Assembly (NCBI GenBank): GCA_033557675.1
Contig: JAWQRM010000270.1
Span: 1-25,228 of the forward strand
Direction: 5' to 3'
Length of the DNA: 25,228 nucleotides
Origin: Coptodactyla brooksi
Lineage: Eukaryota > Arthropoda > Insecta > Coleoptera > Scarabaeidae
A program made the position numbers and the translations under genes. Position 1 is the first letter of the stretch; each line of letters starts with the position of its first letter. Under the pieces are notes generated by a model. That model was not told where the DNA came from and did no database searches. It was given only the letters and a program-made list of their open reading frames with translations. Positions 1 to 7,646 of this stretch are shown one piece after another.

Positions 1-3000
1 GCATTAATTTTACAAACGATTTAAAAAAGAACGGTTTAAATGCGTAAGTAGTGTTTTACTCAATTTACACTTTAACTGGTTACTGCTTCCAGGCTGATAT
101 GTTGTGGTCATTCGCTGATGACATTTTCAGTGTGGGTTGACTATTGGTGTGTTAACGACCACAACATATCAGCCCAGAAGTCTACATGGGTGGTATGAAT
201 AAATAATTTTATATTTCGAGATTAAGACCAAACATTTTATCTTAATTTTTGTTTCTCTTTTTTATAGTATGGTGGATACTTTTTCAAGTCCACTGACTCA
301 ACGACTACTTGCTGGACTTTTAGAAGAAAAGGTTATCAAATCGTACCCAAACGCTTTTAGTAAACTTAAAGGTAAATATAATTTATGAAAGCTCCGAATA
401 TTAATAAATATCTTTAATAAATAGGAACAATGGACAATTTATACATCTGTCTACAATATTTTATAATTATAATTATAATTTACAACATTTTACATTGTAC
501 TAAACAAACGAAAATAAAACATCTTAAACAAGATGAATGTACTTCTTAGGAAAACGCGCCGCTTCGGCATGAACGTGATACGTACATCTGGTGTGAAGTC
601 CGACATTTAGCATCGTTTTAAAGTCCCTTCCGATGCTAAGATTCGTATGGGTGGATGCACAATTTTCAGTCCAGAGCGCTGCAAATGAATTTTTATTATA
701 TTGAAATATTGATAAACTAATCCGAAAATACTGACCTATTTTATCAGCTGGATTGCGCACGCTAAGAACGGAACCGCAGACGGCATGACTGCCTTGCATC
801 ATTTCCGAGACCACAAAGTAAACGGTGTTGACCCACCTCCGGTCTAAGTTCTCTGTGCGCTTGTGCATGTCAAAATTGACCACCCACTTCCCCCCAAAAT
901 AATTCTTAGGGTCCTCCCACATGGGTTTTATACCCAATCTAAATACGCAATAGTCCCATCCCAGTGGTAATTCGCTTGGTAACTTTATGTGGTTGAAAAG
1001 CAGCCAAAAATCTTCGCCCGTATCGAAGGTCGCCACCTCCCTGAGGTTGTCGCACCAATTTCCCGGTTTCCTTTCAAAATACCATAAGGTCCATGGGCAC
1101 ATTAAGGGATGTTTTTCGATCGGGTCCTTCAGCGGCTCTCGGTAAGGTTCCAATTGCCAATCTATCTTGCTGTCCACTTCTGTTGTTGCCTTTTTTTCAT
1201 CCATCTTTTCTAAGTAAGCCTTTTCTTCGTGCATCTTCTCTTGGAGCTGCTTCTCTTCGCACCGCATTTCTTCGCGCAACTTTCGTTCCTCAGTTGGCGA
1301 TTGCCTGTTTTCTTTGCAGACCTTTTCAGTTGGCCATTGCCTGTCCTTAACTCTTATCACTAGTTTTTTGGTTAGGGAATCTCTCGAAATAACCACAGAA
1401 GTGCGAATGAATTTCTGTATGCACTGGAACAATTTATCGCTGACGTTTTTTTGCAATGAACTTGGTTGATTTGTCCTAGGCGGTTTAATAGGTGTAGTGA
1501 CATGTTCTTTCGAAATGGATGCCTTTGGGGATGTTTTAGATTGTTGATTTTTAGGATGCGGTTTGGTCATTGGTTGTAAAGTGCGTGGCCGAATCGGATT
1601 TTTTCTTATGGCTCCTACTCCACAGTAATCGGGTTGTTTTTGTCCGTCGCTTGCAACAACACCAACCTTTGCTACAGCTTCCTTTGGCAGCACTCGTGGT
1701 GGGAGATTCTTTCTATCGTCGCTGATCTTTAAGAGAGGCACTTTTTCCCATCCTACCTTTGTCGGAGATTCCGTTTTAGCAGGCGCGGCAGAGCCAATTT
1801 TCAATGCCTCTTTTAATTTCTCAGTTGCCAACTTAAGAAGGTCTGCTGCTGCTGGCGTACTAGATATTTCCGCTTTTATTGAAGTTTCTTCTGTAGTAGA
1901 GTCGGATGTATGGCTTTTCGTACAACCTTCTGCCGTCTTTTTTACATCGTCACTCCGTGTTGCCCCTTTAAATTCTTCTGCTGCAGGAGAAATGCTAGAA
2001 GCTTGATCTGACAAAGCAACCCGATCTTGTTTTCGTTTATCGGGGACCTTCAACAAAGACAACTTTTTAGATTCTTTAATTGTAGGAAACTCTAGAAGTG
2101 CGATGCTCTGTGTGGCATTTTCAGAAACGCCGGAAGCGTGACCTTGGGGTTCTTCGATTGTTTTCCACGGTGACTTGCGTACAACTTCCGATGTATCACT
2201 TGGCGCGGTGAGTGTTCGAGTGGTACTTGTTGTTGTGAAGGCCTTTTTATCGCTCACTTCGACTTTTTCTGCCTGTTGTTTTGGTGGACTAGTTTTTGAT
2301 GGTGGTGTCGGTTTAAGCTCTGTGTCCTTGTCGACATGTACAACTCCTTGTTTGGTTTCCTCCTCGATTTTGACTCCGGTCGTTGTCACCGGAGACTTTT
2401 GACATTTGTCCACTTCAGAAGCTATCTGCTTTGTTCCATCGACGATTGTACTTGAAGGCGACTCACCAATTTTGGGAAACTTTGTTTTTGCAGCTTCGGA
2501 AACGACGACAGTCGCCGACTTGGCTTGTGCTTCTTCTAATCTAGAAGTCCATACATTTTTAACAGTCGGAGTAGAAGTAACGGATTTGTTCGTTTGGGGC
2601 ATGGACTTCCGATCGTTAACTGCTTTCATCGTTAGTTTCGTTTCGACCGCCTCTACCTTGAAATTTTTAGCTTTACCTTGCTGGCGTTTTCGTCGACTGC
2701 CACTCTTAGTGGGAGTGGTTTCAATTTTCGACTCCCCTTCTTTCACGAGCGGCATTGGGGTAGTTTCGTTCTGCAATTCCGTTGCAGACGAGTGGGTGAC
2801 CGTCTTCGGTTGGTCATCGCTTGGATTCAAATCGTCGTGAGGCTTTGGACTTGGACAGGTTTTAACCACGAGTATTACATCAGATTTTTTACTCTCGAGA
2901 TTTGTAGGAGTTTCCTTTTTGACATCATTGGAAGATATGGGCAGAACGGCATTTTCAACTTTCTCCTTGGAACTTTCGTTCTCGACGACCTTGATGTCTG

Positions 3001-4496
3001 CTTCCGAAACTGTACTTTGGTTAGCTTTCGGAGATCTCTCGTCAGTGATGTTCAACTTACTTGCCGAACTGACTTTTTTTCGTTTGACCGGTTTCACTTT
3101 AGCGGTACCGGGTGATTTAACGGCACCCTTGTTGCTCTCAGTACTAAGTTCTTTAGTACCCTCATCCGTGAAACTCAGGTTGTGGAAGCTTATATCATCG
3201 GCAGATACTTTGACAATTTTTTTAGGATCCTCTGTGCTGTCGGTTTTTGTGTCGTCTTTACTTGCAGTCGTAATGTGGTTTGTTAAGGCAACGTCTACTA
3301 TCGTCACAGATGAATCCTTGCTGGCAGTGGAGCTTTCTTTAATTGTGGAATTATTTTCCTTTCCTTCGGCGACCGCTTCCAATTTCGCTACCGTTTTCGA
3401 TTTATCGCTTCCTTTAGCAACTGGTGCCGAAGCTGTACTGGATTTAAATTGCGGAAAGAAGTCCGTGCCTCTCTGCTGCGCTTCCTGCGCTTTATGGATT
3501 GCAATAATATTGTTGGCCGCCATTGTTATTTTGTCGTGAATCGGAACGTTTGCGGCAGCACCCTCCGGCGGAACACCGACCGCTTGTACGATTTCGGTGA
3601 TGACGTTCGTAATAGCCGACGGGAATCCACTCGATAATTGCTCTAATAACGCTAACGATAGCGTTTTTGTGGATGAGCTTGACGGGACGGCTTCAGCTGC
3701 CGGTACAGCGGCACTTTCCGACAGGGTTTCATTGTTAGTACCTTCTGACTGGAATGATTGCGAACTGGAACTCTGTGGCTGAAGGTGTTCCAGGGGCTGA
3801 TACATTGCGTAGTGGGGCTGCCTCCTACCCTTTCTGGCCATTTTAACTGTGCGCAAAAGAAAAGCTTTGTTACAAGAAAATTTTTGTTACAGCAACTGAT
3901 TTTACATTAAAAAACAATAATGGACCGCGCGGGGGAATGTGTTTAGATAGAAGATTGCGTAAAGAACTAGTGGAACAAGGGATATTAGACGTAGACGATT
4001 TACCAAAGGTGATGATTAAACGGATAGTTTAAAAAAATCAGACGATAAAACTTAACTTTCCTTGTGCAGACTTACCCACCTGAAGATGATATACTACTGG
4101 AGATTAAGAAATGCCAACAGGAATTAGGGGTGGTTAACGAACATAATATAACCGAATTAGAGAAATTGCGGACGCTCGTAGCGAAAGACCTGCGCAAACA
4201 GGAAGTGAAGGCGGCACTTAACAAGGTAGACAATAAGGTAATGAAAACTTGCGACGACTAGACGATTGTCGATGGCTATCGGTCTCCTTTACTTGTAGGT
4301 TATGGCGATGTATAACACGATTTTAACGGCGAAACAGAAACACGTCTCCGCGACGGACGACGAGGAAGGATTCGACAAGCAAAACAATCGGCTGCTGTCC
4401 CGGGAATACGAGGAAGAGGCCAACAAGCTGATCAAACAGCAGATAGTGCTCCATCGAGAACTATCGGAACTCACGGATTTCTCCATGTTACAGTAA
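1..4496 (+). CDS. Ada3: Ada3 / TADA3, transcriptional adapter 3 (C-terminal five exons, 5' partial)
   Basis: Ada3 links Gcn5, Ada2 and Sgf29 in the nuclear SAGA/ATAC histone acetyltransferase modules. Exons: <1..43, 268..371, 3893..4008, 4070..4237, 4299..4496. Phases agree across all junctions (2, 1, 0, 0) and every intron is GT-AG; about 209 residues are visible. Family landmarks: SPLTQRLLAGLLEEKVI in exon 2 (human LTQRLLQALVEENII), LRKELVEQGILDVDD in exon 3, a Lys/Glu-rich helix with LRTLVAKDLRKQEVK in exon 4, and KVMAMYNTILTAKQK spanning exons 4-5 (human EVMDAFRKIMAARQK). The TAA stop is at 4494-4496. The start of the gene is left of the window. The 3521-base intron 372-3892 contains a whole minus-strand gene. 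The exon 3 acceptor could instead be at 3938, but the one chosen keeps the frame and has a better pyrimidine tract. The exon 3 donor (GTGATG) is weak. Confidence 0.9.
92..174. repeat. 83-base foldback with perfect 18-bp arms in an Ada3 intron
   Basis: Bases 92-109 (GGCTGATATGTTGTGGTC) and 157-174 are exact reverse complements, separated by a 47-base loop. The element fills the middle of the 224-base Ada3 intron 44-267. It could be a small non-autonomous DNA element or an intronic hairpin RNA. The loop adds only a few weak pairs (111-112 with 154-155), so a canonical miRNA precursor is not strongly indicated. No clear target-site duplication is visible. Confidence 0.8.
524..3841 (-). CDS. eIF4E-family cap-binding protein with a giant N-terminal extension, nested in an Ada3 intron
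   Basis: Exons complement(736..3841) and complement(524..678), about 1086 residues; a usual eIF4E is about 200-250. The last ~175 residues are an eIF4E domain starting at HPLMCPWTLWYF. Cap-stacking Trp equivalents are at about residues 929 (GNW) and 975 (PMWED, followed by the conserved Glu 976). The partner-binding Trp is at 946 (DFWLLFNHI), and the Trp166 equivalent at 1038 (ALWTEN). The basic VR..ADKI stretch for cap phosphates is present, so cap binding looks intact. Residues 1 to ~840 are low-complexity, Ser/Thr/Lys/Pro/Glu-rich and unrecognised; about 850-890 is a charged, probably helical Glu/Lys segment. The start is the ATG at 3841-3839 in good context (AAAATGG). The frame stays open upstream to a TTG, and an acceptor-like CAG ends at 3847, so an upstream 5' exon is possible. 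A possible ATTAAA poly(A) signal is at 418-413. The gene is intronless over its first 3.1 kb. The eIF4E assignment is firm; the role of the extension is unknown. Confidence 0.85.
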   Translation of the reverse strand: MARKGRRQPHYAMYQPLEHLQPQSSSSQSFQSEGTNNETLSESAAVPAAEAVPSSSSTKTLSLALLEQLSSGFPSAITNVITEIVQAVGVPPEGAAANVPIHDKITMAANNIIAIHKAQEAQQRGTDFFPQFKSSTASAPVAKGSDKSKTVAKLEAVAEGKENNSTIKESSTASKDSSVTIVDVALTNHITTASKDDTKTDSTEDPKKIVKVSADDISFHNLSFTDEGTKELSTESNKGAVKSPGTAKVKPVKRKKVSSASKLNITDERSPKANQSTVSEADIKVVENESSKEKVENAVLPISSNDVKKETPTNLESKKSDVILVVKTCPSPKPHDDLNPSDDQPKTVTHSSATELQNETTPMPLVKEGESKIETTPTKSGSRRKRQQGKAKNFKVEAVETKLTMKAVNDRKSMPQTNKSVTSTPTVKNVWTSRLEEAQAKSATVVVSEAAKTKFPKIGESPSSTIVDGTKQIASEVDKCQKSPVTTTGVKIEEETKQGVVHVDKDTELKPTPPSKTSPPKQQAEKVEVSDKKAFTTTSTTRTLTAPSDTSEVVRKSPWKTIEEPQGHASGVSENATQSIALLEFPTIKESKKLSLLKVPDKRKQDRVALSDQASSISPAAEEFKGATRSDDVKKTAEGCTKSHTSDSTTEETSIKAEISSTPAAADLLKLATEKLKEALKIGSAAPAKTESPTKVGWEKVPLLKISDDRKNLPPRVLPKEAVAKVGVVASDGQKQPDYCGVGAIRKNPIRPRTLQPMTKPHPKNQQSKTSPKASISKEHVTTPIKPPRTNQPSSLQKNVSDKLFQCIQKFIRTSVVISRDSLTKKLVIRVKDRQWPTEKVCKENRQSPTEERKLREEMRCEEKQLQEKMHEEKAYLEKMDEKKATTEVDSKIDWQLEPYREPLKDPIEKHPLMCPWTLWYFERKPGNWCDNLREVATFDTGEDFWLLFNHIKLPSELPLGWDYCVFRLGIKPMWEDPKNYFGGKWVVNFDMHKRTENLDRRWVNTVYFVVSEMMQGSHAVCGSVLSVRNPADKIGQYFRISLSIFQYNKNSFAALWTENCASTHTNLSIGRDFKTMLNVGLHTRCTYHVHAEAARFPKKYIHLV
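679..735 (-). other. 57-base in-frame intron in the eIF4E domain
   Basis: Read on the minus strand, the donor GTCAGT begins at 735 and the acceptor TTTGCAG ends at 679. Removal joins ATA-G to CG-CTC-TGG, giving ADKIALWTEN, which matches the family sequence DKIAIWTTE. The intron is 19 codons long and has no stop in frame, so a retained transcript would still encode a full-length C-terminus with 19 AT-rich-coded residues inserted just before the Trp166-equivalent strand. Confidence 0.85.
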
Positions 4497-4763
4497 CTCG
4501 GCTCCGATCGTCCCCGTCACGTTTTTAATTTATTGTAGCATTTTTAATTTCAACAGAATTATTGTTTTATAAACGCAACACAATGCTATTGCATCCGCTC
4601 TGATATATGTACAAGTGATTATTAACTCTTCAGTTGCTAGGGTCGACGTTTATATACGCATACATATACATATATATTTTTATAGCAAAGTGTAGATAGC
4701 ATAACGACAGGCGATCGTAATTCATCGTTGCGATGTTTCTTTTTTTTTCTTTTTTGAAATAAA
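4497..4763 (+). other. Ada3 3' UTR with poly(A) signal
   Basis: AT-rich sequence follows the Ada3 TAA. A canonical AATAAA lies at 4758-4763, just after a T-rich tract, with a T/G-rich segment downstream. No open frame of note is present. Confidence 0.6.
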
Positions 4764-4822
4764 CGGGCATACAAATTTTCTTCGTATTATATGACGATTA
4801 TCTTTAGACTTTATCACTATAA

Positions 4823-4840
4823 ACACACACACACACACAC

Positions 4841-4895
<55 letters not shown>

Positions 4896-4906
4896 AATAT
4901 ATATAC
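4823..4906. repeat. Compound (CA)n(TA)n microsatellite
   Basis: An AC run (4823-4841) passes directly into an AT run (4843-4884), followed by an imperfect TATA tail to about 4906. It separates the Ada3 3' end from the minus-strand exon candidate. The length may vary between individuals or be an assembly estimate. Confidence 0.95.
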
Positions 4907-4971
4907 AGAATTAAAATAAATAAATTGTAGAATACCAAAAATGATTTTATTCAATTTTCATTTTCATTTAT

Positions 4972-5157
4972 TTACTTTACCTGCATGTTGATTAAATTTA
5001 ATTTTAATTGCCTGTCAACGTTTTTAGAGGGATCGTATATTTCGTCGGTAATATACTCGATAACGCTTTTTGTCTTATTGTTACGATCCAACGTGATCAT
5101 TTTCACGTTGAAGATCGGAGACTTCAAAATTGAGCCCTTGCGGATGTCCGTTGTATG
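4972..5157 (-). CDS. Possible terminal exon of an unidentified minus-strand gene (61 residues)
   Basis: On the minus strand an acceptor-like CCCACCTAG ends at 5158. It is followed by 61 open codons starting HTTDIRKGSILKSPIFNVK and ending LNLINMQVK, then TAA at 4974-4972. AATAAA signals follow at 4972-4967 and 4951-4946, as expected for a 3' end convergent with Ada3. The residue mix (DEIYDPSKNVDRQLKLNL) looks like real protein, but I do not recognise the family and found no upstream exon between 5158 and 7640. Alternatives: a CAG|GTAAAG donor at 4981/4980, a relic exon of a lost gene, or chance. The first 71 bases are duplicated at 5453-5523. Confidence 0.4.
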   Translation of the reverse strand, partial: HTTDIRKGSILKSPIFNVKMITLDRNNKTKSVIEYITDEIYDPSKNVDRQLKLNLINMQVK

Positions 5158-5815
5158 CTAGGTGGGCACTGGATACACGTAGAAACAATTTTGTAATAAA
5201 AGCGAACGGTAGGGAGTGCAAAAATATATAAGAAACGTAAACTTCATTAATTGAAACATTAAAACTGAAAAATTGCCGATTGGTAGGGGTAAGATAACAC
5301 CACTAACTCAACTTAAATTTTGAAACGAAAAAAGTGGTGGCGCCCAATTATAGTGTGGTGAAATTCAAGAATACGTTTATAAAAATCGATTTCGATCGAA
5401 ATTAGATATGATTATAAGATGTTTACCTCGAAATTTTCAAAAACAACTGAAATCCAACGTGATTATTTTCACGTTGAAGATCGGAGACTCCAGAATTGAG
5501 CCCTTGCGGATGTCCGTTGTATGCTAGGTGGGTACTAGGTACACGTAGAAACAATTTTATAATAAAAGCAAATGGTAGGGAATGCAAAAATATATAAGCA
5601 ACGTAAACTTCATTAATTGAAACATTAAAACTGAAAAATTGCCGATTGGTAGGGGTAAGATAACACCGCTAACTCAACTTCAATTTTGAAGCGAAAAAAG
5701 TAGTGGCGCCCAATTATAGTATGGTGAAATTCAAGAATACGTTTATAAAAACCGATTTCGATCGAAATTAGATAAGATTGTAAGATTTTTACCTCGAAAT
5801 TTTCAAAAATAACTG
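5087..5815. repeat. Recent tandem duplication, two 366-base units
   Basis: Unit A (5087-5452) and unit B (5453-5815) align end to end with only scattered substitutions; I estimate over 90% identity by eye. Each begins TCCAACGTGAT and ends AAAA(C/T)AACTG. The duplicated block contains the first 71 bases of the minus-strand exon candidate, its acceptor, and the adjoining upstream non-coding sequence. Confidence 0.9.
5453..5523 (-). pseudogene. Truncated second copy of the minus-strand exon candidate
   Basis: Matches 5087-5157, including the CACCTAG acceptor, and keeps the reading frame (TTDIRKGSILESPIFNVK). It is cut off at the duplication junction, where the sequence passes into unit A's tail. 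It therefore lacks the second half of the exon and the stop. Confidence 0.5.
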
Positions 5816-6735
5816 CGCACTACGGGAAGCTCGCACTATCCGTTGTTTTTCACTTTTTTTCTTTGGTAACTATGCTATATACAAAGATGGCCGCCCAAAG
5901 TTTTGTTCTGGCAAAAATATATTTTAACGCACCAATTTTATTTCTATTTTGAAACGAAACAAAATAATAGCGCTCAATTCTAGCACGGTGAAATTGAAGA
6001 ACGCGTTTATAGAAACCGATTTTCACACAAATAACAAATGATTATAAGCTTTTTAACTCGAAACTTTAAAAAAACTGCGCGCTATAGGAAGCTTCCACTT
6101 GCCACCGTTATTCATTTTTTCGAGTGGTACGAATGTAAACATGGCTACCTTATACAACGAAAATCACGGCTACCCAAGATTTTATTACATGTCTAAAATA
6201 TACGTTGACAACCCAACCTTATTTCGATTTTTAAGCGAAAAAAAGCGATAACATAGTGACAATCGAGAATGTATTTATAAAAATCGATTTTGCAAAAATA
6301 ATAGGTTATTACAAGGTTTTAGCCCGGAAATTTTCAAAATGCGCGCTTCTTAAATACGCTTTTTTATTCTAACACGTCTTCTATAAACGATTTTATGATC
6401 AAAATCGACGGGAAGTAGCGTAAAAACGTATTAAATTCGTATATTTCATCAATTGAAAGTGTCGAAACCCGAAAATCGCGGGTTGGTAACAGCTAAGTAA
6501 GCGCCCCTAACTTCATTTCGATTTTGAACCGAAACGAATTAATAACGCTCAAATATAACTCGGTGAAATTCAAGAATGCGTTTGTAAAAATCGATGTTCA
6601 TCGAAATAATAAGTGATCAAAGCAATTTTACCTTGAAATTTTCAAAAACACTGCGCGCCTCGAATCAACTTGCACCAACTGCCATTTTTCACTTTTGTCA
6701 GTGTAGCCAACCCTCTACGATCATGGCTACTAGAC
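5816..6735. repeat. Three older, diverged units of the same tandem array
   Basis: A core reading roughly GTGAAATTCAAGAA.CGTTTATAAAAA.CGATTT, then an AAATTTTCAAAA.(A)CTGCGCGC block, recurs at about 5988, 6257 and 6564, besides units A and B (about 5360 and 5724). Most copies are followed by a GCACT..CC(G/A)TT.TTCA..TTT stretch and a GGC(C/T).CCCAAG motif. Spacing falls to roughly 265-310 bases and divergence is much higher than between A and B. No coding signal was seen; the short open frame at 6594-6812 lies within a repeat unit and looks like chance. Confidence 0.75.
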
Positions 6736-6739
6736 GCCT

Positions 6740-7646
6740 ACTAGACTTTGTTTTATCGAACATTCTAGAATATGCGTTTTTGAACTGTACAAAGCAGTTT
6801 AATTTAGTTTAACTTTATTTTACGGAAAAATAACCAATTTAGCGCGTTCGCTGAATATTATTAGAAGTTTAGCGGGAACGTCTTGTCTACACCAGTCTGT
6901 CTTAATTCAATGAGAATATTCGAAAATTGTTTGAAAACAACTTGTAATCTATAACCGCTTAATAAGCGAATTATATAGAAAATTAATTTGATTTGAGCAG
7001 TTGAATATTTTTAAACACTCAGAAGCGAGCGCTTACTTCGTTGCGCACGCGCGAATAGATTAACCACGTGATTGTAGGCGCGAAGAACCTACGGAGGCAT
7101 TTCTTTTTTTAGTGTCATTTATTGCAATTCTATAATTTTTTATATTTTTCATATTTTATAATTTTTTACATTATCTACTTTTAATGCCTCAAAAGTGTTT
7201 GAGATATATTTAGAAACAAATAAAATATATAATTCAAAGACGAGCAATAATATGCATTCTGCAATGCTTCTCTACCCCCACCACAATGTTTAAAGCACTC
7301 TAATAGTAGAGTGTTTAGTTACATGCCCTGGTGCAATCTTTTTACAAATGCATTACAGTTTTACGTGTTAACAGGTGGGTGAGTTTATATTTTAATTTTA
7401 TTTCATCAAATTCCTTTCCGCAGCAGCTAAAATCGTTCATTTTCCTATTAAAATTATTCGATTTCTCGATTCAGCCACTCCCAATGCTGTGTTATTCATG
7501 CTATTCTATGTTATGACTAATCCTAATTCTCTGTAGATTATAACTGAATGTTTACGTAAAAACAATAGTAATTACAACCCGCAAAAGTTACTTTTGAGCT
7601 ATTGTTCGCGGTTTAATCTAGTTTTATTTCGATTTTGTAGGTTATC
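6740..7646 (+). promoter_or_regulatory. Contactin upstream region and probable 5' UTR intron
   Basis: No gene is seen. A CACGTG E-box is at 7065-7070 within a CG-containing stretch (7020-7095) that stands out from the AT-rich surroundings. A perfect 7-bp stem with a 4-base loop lies at 7296-7313. Just before the Contactin ATG, TTTCGATTTTGTAG (ending 7640) looks like a splice acceptor, so the mRNA probably has a 5' non-coding exon. GTGAGT at 7379 is a possible matching donor. The transcription start was not located. Confidence 0.35.

Noticed and set aside
1093..3782. Several plus-strand open frames of 61-206 codons opposite the eIF4E gene
   Set aside because: They are antisense shadows of a long biased-composition coding region, with no recognisable domains and no splice or initiation logic.
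3839..3856. Starting the eIF4E protein five residues earlier at the TTG at 3856
   Set aside because: A TTG start is unlikely in an insect nuclear gene, and an ATG in strong context lies five codons later.
6594..6812. 72-codon plus-strand open frame in the repeat region
   Set aside because: It lies in a diverged tandem repeat unit and is not preserved in the sister units.
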